This document shows, piece by piece, positions 10,154 to 20,484 of a stretch of 64,000 nt of DNA (position 1 is its first letter; each line of letters begins with the position of its first letter). A program made the position numbers and the translations under genes. The notes below the pieces were generated by a model. The model was not told the origin of the DNA and made no database searches. It saw only the letters and a program-made list of their open reading frames with translations. The DNA is from Sphaerosporella brunnea (Eukaryota > Ascomycota > Pezizomycetes > Pezizales > Pyronemataceae): assembly GCA_008704415.1 (NCBI GenBank), contig VXIS01000016.1, positions 224,736 to 288,735 on the forward strand. Reading direction: 5' to 3'.

Positions 10154-12211
10154 ATGGCCGGCTCCTTCGCCTCCACCGACTCCTCCAAAACCATAAGTCT
10201 GCCCTCACAATCCGGCTCGACGTCGGCGGCGCTCACGTCAATCCTGACGCACGCGCCGCACGAGTTTCTGCAGCCGAGCGGCAACGCGATCCAGGATGCG
10301 GCGCTGAACCTCGTCAAGCGGTATTTTGACCCGCTGCTGAAAGGCGGCGCTGCGGCGGCGGCCGGTGACCTTGACACTGTCTACCTGGACGGATTTGATG
10401 TCGAACAGGTGTGGGAACAGGTTAGAGGCGTGGTCGAGAATTTGAGCGTCAGTGCTGCACCTGAGGCACAGACGAAGAGAAAGGCAATTGAGTATGGAAG
10501 TAGTGGGAGCGGGAGTGAAAGTGAGAGTGATGATGAGGAGATGATGGAGGACGACGAGGAAGAGAAGGGCGAAGAGGGGGAAGAGGAGGAGTTCGCTGGG
10601 TTTGACGATGTGGAGGAGGAAGAGGAAGATGTGGGAAGTGAAGAGGGTGGTGTTACGCTGGAGGACGGAGCGGAAGGCTTCGAAGGCTCCGAGGATGAGG
10701 AAGAAGATGATGACGACGAAGCAAAGGAGTTTGTGAAAGATGTTCATGGCCTCAACGACGGCTTCTTCTCCATCGACGACTTCAACAGACAGAGCGAGTT
10801 AATGGAGCTACAAGATTCGCGTGGTGGCATGGCCGACGACGACGAGGACGACATCGACTACTTTGCCGACCCCAACGCCTTGGACAACGGATCTGACGAT
10901 GATGAAGAGGAAGAGGAAGAGGCACCCCGTAAAAAGGCAAAAACGAAGGCTGCGCCAAAGTACGACTACGAAGAGGAGAGCGACGACGAGATGGATCTAG
11001 ACCAGGACGCCGGCGACAACACGAACGATATCATGTACGAAGATTTCTTCGCACCCCCGGCCAGGAGACAGGCTGGTGGAAAGCCCAAAAACCGGAAGTC
11101 TTCGTGGAAGAATGACGATCCTGAGGCGGAGTACGAAGCTATCGAGTCAGACATGGCACGAGTTCGGCGCGATCTTTTCGACGACGAGGATGAAGAGTCG
11201 GATGGAGATGTCGACATGGACGGCGACCCAGGCGACCCTCTGAGCAGACGTTCCGCGCACCAAAAGCGACAGGCAACGCTTCTGGAGGAGATTCGGAAGC
11301 TTGAGCAGGAGAACATCGCTAAGAAGCAGTGGACTCTGAAGGGAGAGGCCAAGGCGAGGGATCGACCACTCAACTCGCTCCTGGAAGAGGATCTGGACTT
11401 TGAAAGGTCCGGCAAGCCGGCGCCGGTCATCACGCAGGAGGTCACAGAGGGTTTGGAGGACATGATCAAGCGTCGAATCCTGAACGGACAGTTCGATGAG
11501 GTCATCAGAAGACGGCCAGGCGAGATTTCAGAGAAGTTCCGGCGCGGCCGAGTCGAAATCGACGACTCCAAGCCGCAGGAGTCGCTCGCCGAGGTCTACG
11601 AGAAGGAGCACCAGAACTCCACTAATCCCGAGCTCAACCCCAACGCGAACGACGAGAAGCTGCAGAAGGAATACAAGGAGATCGAAGGTCTCTGGCAGGA
11701 GGTCTCCAGAAAGCTTGATGCTCTTTCCAGCTGGCATTTCACTCCCAAACCAGCCAAGCCTACGCTGGCCATTGTGTCGGATGCTCCTGCGATCTCGATG
11801 GAAGAGGCACAGCCCAGCGCTGCTGCCGGCGGCATGGCTGCCAACGTCTCCATGCTTGCGCCGCAGGAAATCTACAAGCCTGGCAAGGACAAGGCGTCCC
11901 TGCCGATAGGCGAGGGAGGCGGCAGAGAGATTGTGGGCAAGAGTGGAGCGCCTATTTCGACGCGCGAGATGACCAGCGACGAGAAGAGGCGCAGAAGGAG
12001 AAGGGAGAAGGAGAAGATCAGGAAGAGGAACGCTTCCGAGGGCATCAGCCGTGGCCAGGTCAAGGAGGGAAGCAAGAAAGATGTCGTGGACACGCTGAAA
12101 AGAGGAAATGTGGCTGTTATCGGAAAGGGAGGAGAGAAGAGGAGCATCGAGGGCAAGGAGATAAAAGTAGGGAAGAAGCCGGGGACGAGTGCAAACTTTT
12201 TGAAGCTGTAG
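10154..12211 (+). CDS. MPP10: U3 snoRNP protein Mpp10
   Basis: Intronless, 685 residues. Mpp10 is a scaffold of the U3 snoRNP/SSU processome in the nucleolus, where it binds Imp3 and Imp4 during 18S rRNA maturation. The N-terminal third is folded, followed by long acidic tracts (about residues 120-290, E/D runs) typical of Mpp10. The conserved core contains IMYEDFFAPP, then RRSAHQKRQATLLEEIRKLEQENIAKKQW, TLKGEAKARDRPLNSLLEEDLDFERS and ITQEVTEGLEDMIKRRI. A basic C-terminal tail has KRRRRRREKEKIRKRN. Its partner IMP4 is also in this window, 24 kb away, with no sign of linkage. Confidence 0.95.
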   Translation: MAGSFASTDSSKTISLPSQSGSTSAALTSILTHAPHEFLQPSGNAIQDAALNLVKRYFDPLLKGGAAAAAGDLDTVYLDGFDVEQVWEQVRGVVENLSVSAAPEAQTKRKAIEYGSSGSGSESESDDEEMMEDDEEEKGEEGEEEEFAGFDDVEEEEEDVGSEEGGVTLEDGAEGFEGSEDEEEDDDDEAKEFVKDVHGLNDGFFSIDDFNRQSELMELQDSRGGMADDDEDDIDYFADPNALDNGSDDDEEEEEEAPRKKAKTKAAPKYDYEEESDDEMDLDQDAGDNTNDIMYEDFFAPPARRQAGGKPKNRKSSWKNDDPEAEYEAIESDMARVRRDLFDDEDEESDGDVDMDGDPGDPLSRRSAHQKRQATLLEEIRKLEQENIAKKQWTLKGEAKARDRPLNSLLEEDLDFERSGKPAPVITQEVTEGLEDMIKRRILNGQFDEVIRRRPGEISEKFRRGRVEIDDSKPQESLAEVYEKEHQNSTNPELNPNANDEKLQKEYKEIEGLWQEVSRKLDALSSWHFTPKPAKPTLAIVSDAPAISMEEAQPSAAAGGMAANVSMLAPQEIYKPGKDKASLPIGEGGGREIVGKSGAPISTREMTSDEKRRRRRREKEKIRKRNASEGISRGQVKEGSKKDVVDTLKRGNVAVIGKGGEKRSIEGKEIKVGKKPGTSANFLKL

Positions 12212-12405
12212 TGGAATTGGGGGGGGGGGGGGGGTGGGATTGTGCTGGTTTAATTTATGGCTTGGTGATGGACTACTCTACATAGGGTACGTCGATTCTA
12301 CAAGAACGCACGAACAAAAAATGCAACAAAAGCTGCCAAAAGCTGCCAAAGCTGTTCTTCCTTCCAGTCACTACGTGCCACTACAACTGGCTGATAACCC
12401 CAGCC
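12212..12405. other. Convergent 3' region with G14 tract
   Basis: Between the ends of MPP10 and IFA38. A run of about 14 G follows the MPP10 stop closely (about 12221-12234), a likely polymorphic homopolymer. Confidence 0.5.
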
Positions 12406-13495
12406 TTAGACCTTCTTCGCCTCCCTTTCCTTCTTCCTCAATGCCCGCTTTCTAATGTTCGCATGCATGTTGTAGTTCTGTCCTAAAACGATACCATTCC
12501 AAACGCCCAAGAGCTCCTGAATGGCCCAGTGCATGACTCCATGGCTCCAGAACGGGGTGATGGTGCCGACCATTCCTCCGGCGGTTCCCTTCAAGTTGAT
12601 CTTGCTCAAGGTAGCCTTGACAAACTGTTTCGGGGTCGGGATCATCATCGAGGACTTGCGGACCTTGCTCATCGCGCTAGTGATAAGGTATCCGATGACC
12701 AGTTGGGTGTGCACGCCATGAGGCTTCAGCTCGGCGCCGAGGGCAGTCGACCAGTGCTGAAGGAAAGCCTTGGAACCAGAGTACGTAGCGAGCAGCGGGG
12801 TAGGCAAGAAACCACCGAAAGATCCCATCGTCAAGATCAATCCGCGCTTCCTCTCGACCATTCCGGGAGCGACGACTCGGGTGACCTTGAGGGTGCCCTT
12901 GACGTTGATGGCAATGATGTCCTCAATCTCGGCCTCAGCAGTCTCGAGGAATGAAACGGGCATGTTGTGGCTCTTTCCGACGTTGTTGACGAGGATTGCA
13001 ACGTCGAGGCCGTCGACAACCTCCGCGAGCCGCTTGTAGTCCTCGGCAGAGTCCTTCGAAAAGTCCATTGCCAACGACTTGGTCTTGATGCCGGGGTACT
13101 TGTTCTCGATCTCGATCGCGAGGGCGGCAAGCTTGCTGGCGGTGCGGGAAACGAGGACGACGTTGAAGCCCTTTGCGGCAAGCTGCAGAGCGAACTCTTT
13201 GCCGATACCGTCCGAAGCTCCGGTGATCACGGCCCAAGAACCTTTGGGTCCGTATTTGCGCAGCTGTTATGTGTGCACTGCATTAGTTTCCAGAATGCCT
13301 GGTTCAAATAGAGTCAACAGTCTGGGTTTGAAGGGGGCTCACGTTGGTTCCGCTGAGGATGAACAGCGAGAGGAAGGCGTTCAGGAACTTGAGCGCGCAC
13401 ACCACCACAGTCGCCGCGCCGAGGAAGGCAAGCGTGTGAGTGGTGTAGGGGCCGATGAAGTTGTCCGTACGGGTGAGGGATTCCGCGACATACAT
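12406..13495 (-). CDS. IFA38: Very-long-chain 3-ketoacyl-CoA reductase (Ifa38/YBR159W type)
   Basis: Exons are 13495-13343 and 13263-12406, giving 336 residues. It performs the second, NADPH-dependent step of very-long-chain fatty acid elongation at the ER. An N-terminal membrane segment (about residues 20-45) precedes a short-chain dehydrogenase fold with the cofactor loop TGASDGIG (about 65-72), NNVG, catalytic Ser199 (GSFGG), and Tyr212/Lys216 in YSGSK. The splice joins SGTN to [19 protein letters not shown], which is the conserved family sequence. The protein ends with a basic tail ([12 protein letters not shown]). Confidence 0.94.
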
Positions 13496-14102
13496 GGTTT
13501 ACTGGTAGAATTGAGTGAACCTGGCGATGTCGTGAAGAATTGAAGGTGAAGGACGTGAATCGTGGCGGTTGGGTTGCGGCTGCCAAGGGAAACCACTCAC
13601 GTCTCAACATTTTCGGCAATTGAATGAAGAGATATCAGGAGAAGCGAAACGCTCAGAATGCCGTGTGGAACAGTCGAAGTAGAATATGCATGCAGAGCAC
13701 TCGAGTACACATTCCTTCGTTGCTTCCGAGTTTCACTGACTTTCAGGGACGCTTCGTTGCCCAGCAAAAAAGTCGTGAAGCCACACCTGTTTTTCCCGCA
13801 ACCGGTTAGTTTGACTGAGAGGTCCATGAAAAGCTGCAAAGGGATGCAGATACCTGCTAAGTCCCTGGAAGTCCTCTCTCTCACCGCGGCCTTTCGTTTC
13901 TGGTAGGTACTCGGTATTCTGGCAGATCCGTGGCATCTCGCGTGGACAGTGGCAAAGTCACTTGGCCACAGTCCCTAAGCCACGCGAGAAAATGCGGAGT
14001 GGTCGTTCTTGAATCTCGAGAGGCCACTCGTGAGTCATGACCGCACCAGGTGAAGGGTTCCATCCATCAAGATTTCACGTTACACATGCCACCGCCTCAA
14101 AG
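13496..14102. other. IFA38-HPM1 divergent intergenic region
   Basis: Divergent promoters. No gene seen. Contains one copy of the 13-mer TGGCAAAGTCACT (13950-13962), which recurs inside mobile elements near 30.5 and 62.9 kb. Confidence 0.5.
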
Positions 14103-15095
14103 ATGTCCTTCAAATTCAACTTCAGCAGTGCCGACAGCGACAGCGACAGCGAAGACGCCTCCGCCGCCGCTGCCCCAGTAACGTCCAAAACCCATGTCGA
14201 ATCCGAATCGCTACCAGCACAATCACACACGCTCCCCGCGCTTCTCTCCGCCGTCCCCCGCAACCTCTCGTACAGCCACATCCCCACCGTGCCGCCGCTG
14301 CCGCGGCGCGAGCTGTACGATGTGCGCATGCAGCTGATGGCCGAAGACGACCTTTCCCCCGCATCCACGGCCGCGCGGCAAGTGCTCGTTCTCGGCGCCG
14401 AAGACATCCGCACGCGCGTTTACGAGGGCGGGTTGAAGAGCTGGGAGTGTTCTCTCGATCTGGCGATGTACCTCAGCGAGACGGAAGCGGCCGTTTTGGA
14501 GGGGAAAGCAGCCGTGTCGTTGTTGGAGCTTGGCTGCGGCACGGCGGTGCCGTCGCTGTTTCTTTTTCGGCGGCTACTGGAGCGGGGGGGCCGCGCCAGA
14601 CTCGTGCTAGCTGATTACAACGTCGATGTGTTGCGCCTCGTTACCGTGCCGAATCTCTTGCTGGTGTGGGCACTCACCACGAAGCTTGGGAGTGCCGAGG
14701 AGGCCGGCGATTTGGATGCCAGCGAGGAGTTGAGGCAGGAATTTTTGGCAGATTTGGACAGGAGGGGCATTGCAATTGAGCTCGTGTCTGGAAGCTGGGG
14801 TGGCGGGATGCTGGACATTGTCGGTCGGGACACGTTTGATTTGGTGCTGGGGAGTGAGACTATATACTCGCCGGCTACGACGCCCGAGTTTACGCAGGTG
14901 CTGCTGCACAGTCTGAAGAAGGGTGGTGGGAAGGGACTGGTTGCGGCCAAGAGGATCTATTTTGGCGTTGGTGGCAGCGTGGAGGATTTTGTGGGCGGCG
15001 TCGAGAAGCTGGGGTGGGCGGTAAAGACGGCGAGGGATGTGGTTGATGTCGGTGTAGGACGGGTTATTGTTGAAGTCTCCCACAATATACCATAG
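14103..15095 (+). CDS. HPM1: Protein-histidine N-methyltransferase (Hpm1/METTL18)
   Basis: Intronless, 330 residues from the ATG that starts MSFKFNFSSADSDSD; an in-frame ATG 66 bases upstream gives no conserved sequence. The family methylates a histidine in ribosomal protein uL3. Seen here are the N-terminal phenylalanine- and acid-rich motif, RTRVYEGGLKSWECSLDLAMYL, the SAM-binding motif I LLELGCGTAVPSLFLF, ADYNVDVLRLVT, and the post-motif LVLGSETIYSP. These are METTL18 features within the METTL16-like seven-beta-strand group. The gene is convergent with TFG2. Confidence 0.9.
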   Translation: MSFKFNFSSADSDSDSEDASAAAAPVTSKTHVESESLPAQSHTLPALLSAVPRNLSYSHIPTVPPLPRRELYDVRMQLMAEDDLSPASTAARQVLVLGAEDIRTRVYEGGLKSWECSLDLAMYLSETEAAVLEGKAAVSLLELGCGTAVPSLFLFRRLLERGGRARLVLADYNVDVLRLVTVPNLLLVWALTTKLGSAEEAGDLDASEELRQEFLADLDRRGIAIELVSGSWGGGMLDIVGRDTFDLVLGSETIYSPATTPEFTQVLLHSLKKGGGKGLVAAKRIYFGVGGSVEDFVGGVEKLGWAVKTARDVVDVGVGRVIVEVSHNIP

Positions 15096-15370
15096 TTAGG
15101 CGTCAACTGGAACCGCCATGTGAATATCACTTTAGAAACCCCTTCTATTGTTGACGGCGGATGGGAAAAAGCAAAAAATAACAAGGTAAACACCTGGTAG
15201 CTCATTCATGATGAGCCTGCAAAAAAACACAAAGCAAACACAGAAATCAGTTATGCAGAAGAAACCCCCAAAGAAATCCCGAGAAAAAATATAGTACAAT
15301 GCAACAAGGTGCGCCGGTGATAAAACGACGAAGAGCTCGAAGGAGCAAATTACAAGTGTGAGGGAGAGGT

Positions 15371-16624
15371 TTACTTCGGAGGGCCAGTTCCGAATGGAAC
15401 ATCCTCCATTTCAACCTCCTCGTCCTCATCCTCGAGGTCGATGGCATGGTCAGCAGTGCCGCCTTCAGAGGCGCGCTGCTTGAACTCCGGCTTGAGCGAC
15501 CATTTGCCGTTGTATGGACCGCTCCTGTTCATGATGGCGATCTCCTCCAACACTTCCTTCAAGTAAGCTTCCGGCTGATTGGTGACCTCGCGGAAACCCT
15601 TCATTGTCCAGTACTCGTGCTCCTCAAAGTGCTTGAACAGAGAAGAAATGAGGTCCTCGCGGGCAATACGGAAAGATTTATTATCGGTAGCTTTGCGTAT
15701 GGGCTGAACAGGTTTCTAAAGAACAAAGAGTGAGTATGGGAGGCACTGCTACGTGCAGGGATTGAGTGCTTACAATGAAATTAGAGAATGCCGCCGCAGC
15801 AGCAGTGCCAGTGGTTCCAGGGGTGAGGAGATTTCCTGGGACCCTCGCATCGTCCAGGAACTTGGTACTGTACTGAGGCGCATCTTCCTTCAACGTTCTA
15901 TTCATCTGGAACCTGCGGTATTCCTCGTTGTAGACAGGCAACACGGCGCACTCATGCTTAGCAGTGCCGACCAGCGCAGTGCGCTTGGGTATCGCCTTGC
16001 GGACATAGGGCTGGTACCGGTTGGGCTTCTTAGGTCCACCGGGCTCGCCGCTCTTTTCCCGTTCGCGCTGTCGCTGGGGAAACAGGAATCGCGAGGGCAT
16101 CGCTGGGTCTCCTTCCTTGACGCCGGTCTCCATCTTGCTCTCGTACCCGGGCATGTCCTTCTCAGTGAACACAAACGTGTTTGTGACCTCCATGTTAGTG
16201 ATGCTCAAATCGTATTCCGTCGGGATATCTTCGCCATTGATCGCATTTTTCTCGAGCATAAGTTTGAGCTACAACCAACAACGCGGCGTCGTCAGCACAC
16301 CAGCAGTTCACATTCTACGCGGCTACTGGGGGGTGCGCAATGTACTTGGCTCTGATTGTTCGGGTCCACCTTGACGACCCCCAAAGTGATCTCTTCATCC
16401 TCGTCGATATCTTTCCAGCGCTCCGCAAGGAACTGCGGCAGCTTCACCAACCACACCGCTCGGTCGCCATGCGTCAGATCGAGGTCACCCGCATCTTCGT
16501 AGAGCTCGTCGTCGTCGGCATAGCCCATCTCTTGGTTGATTTCGGGCGGTGTCAGGCCTGGCTCCGACTTGGTGCCGGGTTCCATCTTCTCACCAGGTTC
16601 CACCTTGACGTTTGGCGCGGCCAT
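15371..16624 (-). CDS. TFG2: Transcription factor IIF subunit beta (RAP30/Tfg2)
   Basis: Exons are 16624-16346, 16268-15774 and 15715-15371, giving 372 residues. TFIIF binds RNA polymerase II and supports start-site selection. After a short acidic head the triple-barrel dimerisation domain begins with WLVKLPQFLAERW, ITLGVVKVD and the TNTFVFTEKDMPGY block. A linker with RYQPYVRKAIPKRTALVGTA and ECAVLPVYNEEYRRF follows. The C-terminal winged helix is KSFRIAREDLISSLFKHFEEH..YWTMKGFREVTNQPEAYLKEVLEEIA. The protein ends in an acidic tail. All three exon junctions are phase 0. It is divergent from SEM1. Confidence 0.95.
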
Positions 16625-16658
16625 CGTGGAGGTGTGGCACAGGGATCGATCGGGATTC

Positions 16659-16693
16659 GTGAGTCGTGAGTCGTGAGTCGTGAGTCGTGAGTC
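16659..16693. repeat. Five tandem copies of GTGAGTC
   Basis: Exact 7-base unit repeated five times, 35 bases upstream of the TFG2 start and so probably in its leader (reading GACTCAC there) or core promoter. Confidence 0.9.
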
Positions 16694-16837
16694 GTCGGGT
16701 CGTTATTCGAGCTTGTAGATCTGTGTTGGGTGAGTGGTTGCGTGTCAAAGTTGGTCGACGCGTGCAGCTCTTGGATGTAGAGTAACCGATGCGCGACAAG
16801 GCGCAATGGCATCACGCCAAGCCGTGTCAGTGGTTGG

Positions 16838-16847
16838 GGTTAGGGTT
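16838..16847 (+). promoter_or_regulatory. Telobox-like motif upstream of SEM1
   Basis: GGTTAGGGTT, about 145 bases upstream of the SEM1 ATG and between divergent TFG2 and SEM1. It resembles sites of telomere-repeat-binding regulators such as Tbf1. A single match, so it may be chance. Confidence 0.25.
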
Positions 16848-16992
16848 CCTCATTCAACGTTTCAATCATCACTCGAATTCTCGAATGAACAACCAATCAC
16901 GTGGAATCTGTGTAACGCCAACCCACCACCAGCAACACCAACACCTCCATCAAGCTCCATCCCATCACCACACCGCCCCCAACACACTCAGC

Positions 16993-17403
16993 ATGTCCTC
17001 CAAACCCAACAACACCGAAAAGCCGGTGCAGCAGCAGCAGCAGCAACAGCAGCCAGCCAAAGCTTCGAAAGCCCTCGAGGAGGATGACGAATTCGAAGAC
17101 TTTCCCGCCGAAGGTAAGGATCCCCCCACCAGCGAGACATCACTAATACCGCTTTGTTTGTTACCAGACTGGTCCGACACCGAAACCGACGGCAAGAGCG
17201 GCAAGAGCAAGAACCTCTGGGAGGAGAGCTGGGACGACGACGAAACCACCGATGACTTCGCTGCTCAGTTGAGGTAGTCCCCCCCCCCCCCCCAAACAGA
17301 CTCCCCGAAACATCATTTGCGTGCAGTTCCGGACTAAGGTGATGATTTCGCGGCTAGAGAGGAGCTCAAGAAGGCCTCGGGAAAAAGCGAGTCGATGTCA
17401 TAG
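16993..17403 (+). CDS. SEM1: 26S proteasome lid subunit Sem1/DSS1
   Basis: Exons are 16993-17113, 17168-17273 and 17358-17403, giving 90 residues. Sem1 is a small acidic, mostly disordered protein that helps assemble the proteasome lid and also joins the TREX-2 and COP9/eIF3-type PCI complexes. The signature is all present: [14 protein letters not shown] (across splice 1), [24 protein letters not shown] (across splice 2). Eight glutamines from a CAG tract precede it. Intron 2 starts GTAGT followed by C15 and ends at GGCTAG. Just before that acceptor lies a degenerate copy of the end of exon 2 (see findings). Using an earlier AAG acceptor would put a stop straight after the junction, so the model given is the only one that yields the conserved C-terminus. 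Confidence 0.9.
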
Positions 17404-17742
17404 TCCCCGCCGCCGCCGCCGGAACCCAGAAATAATACTACGATCGGCTACTTCACTTGGGATGCCATGAGCGAACACACGAACGGCATCACTCAAGGCG
17501 GGAACAAAAAAAAAGAAGCGTGCACGATTGTATATACTCTTTCGGGAAACGCGGAGGAATGGTTCATGGGGGTTAGATTGCGATGATGATGGATAGATGG
17601 ATGCGGGGGGTTCTCTCTTGCTTTGTTTGTTCTTCATTTGCTAGCTACTACCTACAACAATTGCTTCTGCCGCTGCTTTTGAGAACTACACCCCAACTTC
17701 ACAGTCTACTACTATCTGCCATGGAGCCTCCGTTTTCCGCGT
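17404..17742. other. Convergent 3' region SEM1/PGK1
   Basis: No separate gene. On the minus strand, 17749-17699 is an alternative terminal coding exon of PGK1 (see that entry). Confidence 0.5.
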
Positions 17743-17749
17743 TTATTTG
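17699..17749 (-). CDS. PGK1: Alternative last exon of PGK1 encoding a peroxisomal signal (SRL)
   Basis: If the last intron is spliced at the second AG of TTAGAG, the frame moves by two bases and reads 16 further residues, [16 protein letters not shown], then TGA. Ser-Arg-Leu at the C-terminus is a canonical PTS1. The acceptor (GAG) is weaker than the TTAG before it, so a minor isoform is expected. Peroxisomal PGK made by alternative splicing is known in some ascomycetes (Aspergillus nidulans). That this copy is used is my inference. Confidence 0.6.
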   Translation of the reverse strand, partial: QINAENGGSMADSSRL

Positions 17750-19343
17750 CTCTAATACTATCAGATGTGACAATTTTTCTAGGGTGCGAGCATCTTCAAC
17801 TTACCGACAAAGCGGTCACACCGGGCAACTCTTTGCCCTCGAGAAGCTCCAGGGAACTGTTTCATGTCAGAAAAGGACAATCCACCAGTCGGGATTGATT
17901 CGGCACTTACGCTCCACCACCGGTAGAGACGTGGCTCAGCTTGTCCTCAGCACCGAATTTCTTCGCAACGGTAGCCGTGTCACCACCGCCTATAATGACG
18001 GTAGCACCCTTCTGCGCAGCCTCAACGCAAGCATCGAGCATAGCCTTGGTACCGTTGGCAAACTTGTCGAATTCAAACACTCCTGGGGGACCGTTCCAGA
18101 GGATGGTCTTGGCCTTGGAGATGACGTTCTTGTACAGCTTGATGGACTTCTCACCGCAGTCAAGACCCATCCATCCGTCGGGAATTCCCTCGGCATCAGT
18201 GGCATAGCCGGTCTGGGCGTCGGGGCTGAACTTGTCAGCGATCACATAGTCGACGGGCAGGATAAGCTCGACGTTATGCTCCTTGGCTTTCTTGACGAGG
18301 TCGCCGACAATCTTAGCTCCCTCCTCATCGAACAGGGAGTTACCGATCTTGACGCCTTCCAGAGCCTTCTTGAAGGTGAAGGCCATTCCTCCACCGATGA
18401 TGAGGCTGTTGACCTTGGGGATCAGGTTGTCGATCAACTGGATCTTGTCCGAAACCTTAGCACCTCCGAGAATGGCCAGGAATGGTCGCTCGGGGTTTTC
18501 CAAAGCCTTGGCGAAGAATTCAAGCTCCTTCTTGACCAAGAAACCGGCGGCCTTGATGGGGAGGTCGATTCCGACCATGGAACTGTGAGCACGGTGCGCA
18601 GTGCCGAAGGCGTCGTTGACGTAGATGTCGCCGAGGGAAGTCAGGGACTGGCGGAACTCCTTGACAGCCTCGGGGTCGGCCTTGTGCTTCTTTCCGTCCT
18701 CATCCTTGTAGCTACCCTCCTCCTCGGGGTGGAAACGGAGGTTCTCGAGGAGGATAACCTCTCCTAGAAAAAAATTAACCCCTCCCTTCCCACTTGGATC
18801 AGTAAATCAACGTACCTCCAGAAGCCTTAGCACAATACTCCTCGGTCTCCTTGCCCACGCAGTCGGGAAGGAAAGTAACATCACGTCCGAGCAGCTTCTC
18901 AAGCTCCTCGGCCACCGGGCGCAGACTGTACTTCTCAACCTTCTTGCCGTCGGGGCGGCCGAGGTGGGACATCAAGATCACAGCCTTGGCACCATTTTCC
19001 AGGCAGTACTTGATGGTGGGCAAGGCACCGACGATGCGCTGGTTGTTGGTGATTTTGGTGCCGTCGAGCGGGACGTTAAAGTCCACCTAGGATCGTGGGG
19101 TCAGCGTACTGTTCGCTCGCTCACCCGGTGCCGGCTTCCGTGAGACCGTGGGGAACCTTGGGTTGGGTTTTTTTTTTTGGGGGGGGGGGCAGTACCCGAA
19201 TGAGAACACGCTTGTCCTTGACGTCAACGTCGGTGATGGCTGTAAAGCACGTCAGTTCCAATCCTTCATCTCAATCCGCATTGGAAGGATGTGGTTGAGA
19301 AGATGGCTAGCATCGACGCACCGAGTTTCTTGCTGAGAGACAT
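17743..19343 (-). CDS. PGK1: Phosphoglycerate kinase
   Basis: Exons are 19343-19322, 19239-19196, 19086-18816, 18763-17911, 17856-17805 and 17751-17743, giving 416 residues, the usual PGK length. The enzyme interconverts 1,3-bisphosphoglycerate + ADP and 3-phosphoglycerate + ATP in glycolysis. Clear signatures are [69 protein letters not shown] and [13 protein letters not shown]. The ending VTALSSK is the normal fungal C-terminus and needs a last exon of only nine bases (AGC AAA TAA). Leaving the last intron in would end the protein VS. A second AG two bases beyond the normal acceptor gives a different, longer C-terminus ending SRL (exon 17749-17699). The second intron begins with GTACTG followed by C11 and A11. 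Confidence 0.96.
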
Positions 19344-20484
19344 GACGAATTGCTTTGATTTACTATAAACCAAAAGAACCCGACGGGTTTAGATATGGAG
19401 AGGTGGGTACGATAAATCGGTTGGGGGTTTTCTTTCCGGGCAAGTTCGGACGGAAAGAATTGGAGGGGGAGATGGCGAGTTGGATTTCTTCGGCGAAGGA
19501 AAAAAGAGTTATGTTTTGGTGAGGGGCATGGCGGGGTTTGTTGACGCAACCCGAACGACATCATAATCATCCATCCTTTTGCGTTCCTACCAGCCGTGCG
19601 GTTGGTTGGTTTGATCTAGTCCGAGAAAACCCGCCAAAGGCGTGGGGGAGTTTGCGATGGCCATACACATCACCACATTTGCGGCCTCACCACTTTACTG
19701 GTGGCCTTACATACAAGCCGCAGGACGGGTATGCACTCTTCGCCGTTCACAACGGGTCAATCTCGTCTGCGCATCGCAAATCAGACGGAATTCTCCAATC
19801 AGGATTCCCTCGTCATACACGTGACGAGCATCATGCAGAAGAATCATCACATATCGACGGAGCTGCACTCAAGCCCCGTTGACCTCAACAAGGTCGGCCC
19901 GAATGAACAATCAGCTTGTGCGTACGATTACCGTGCACACCTGACTAGCCGGCAGAACTTCCAGAAGAGAAGCATTCCTACAAACCCACCCATTTCGCTT
20001 CGTCTTCCTCCACCAAAGTTCCTTCTGTGATCTTCTGTCGCTGGGGAACCCGCATAGAAAGACGATACCGATATCTAGACTTCGCACTCCAGATCAAGAA
20101 CCATGCCAGCAGCCTCGATAAACTGCGAAAAAGATCCATCAGTGACCGCTCATGAATATCGTAAGTGGCGTCGCCGTGGCGTAACCCCGCACAGGGCCAG
20201 TCTCACATGAGATGAAATGGCTTGAGCCTGTGGCTTGACGGGCTCGGATTTAGGGTCCGCTAACGCGTCACTTGCCGCGAAACCTCTAGCATCGATCGTG
20301 CGCCAGGTCAGAAAACAGTAAATGAGCTCGTGAGCTCTCCTGTCAATGTTCTCCTCACAACTCAACTCCATCCAGCAGTAGATAACCAAACAATTGCAAC
20401 CTCATCCGCACCCAAAAACCACGATTTCCGCCTTACCATCGTCCCCCCTCCCCCCCCCCCCCATCTTCCCACTGCGGCACCATC
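19344..20484. other. Divergent region between PGK1 and the PAP2 phosphatase gene
   Basis: 1.1 kb with no convincing gene. It should contain the strong PGK1 promoter. A C-rich run (about 20443-20463) lies just before the phosphatase ATG. No repeats with clear structure were seen. Confidence 0.45.

Noticed and set aside
16838..16847. Interstitial telomere array
   Set aside because: Only one and a half TTAGGG-like units, so I listed it as a possible regulator site rather than a telomere relic.
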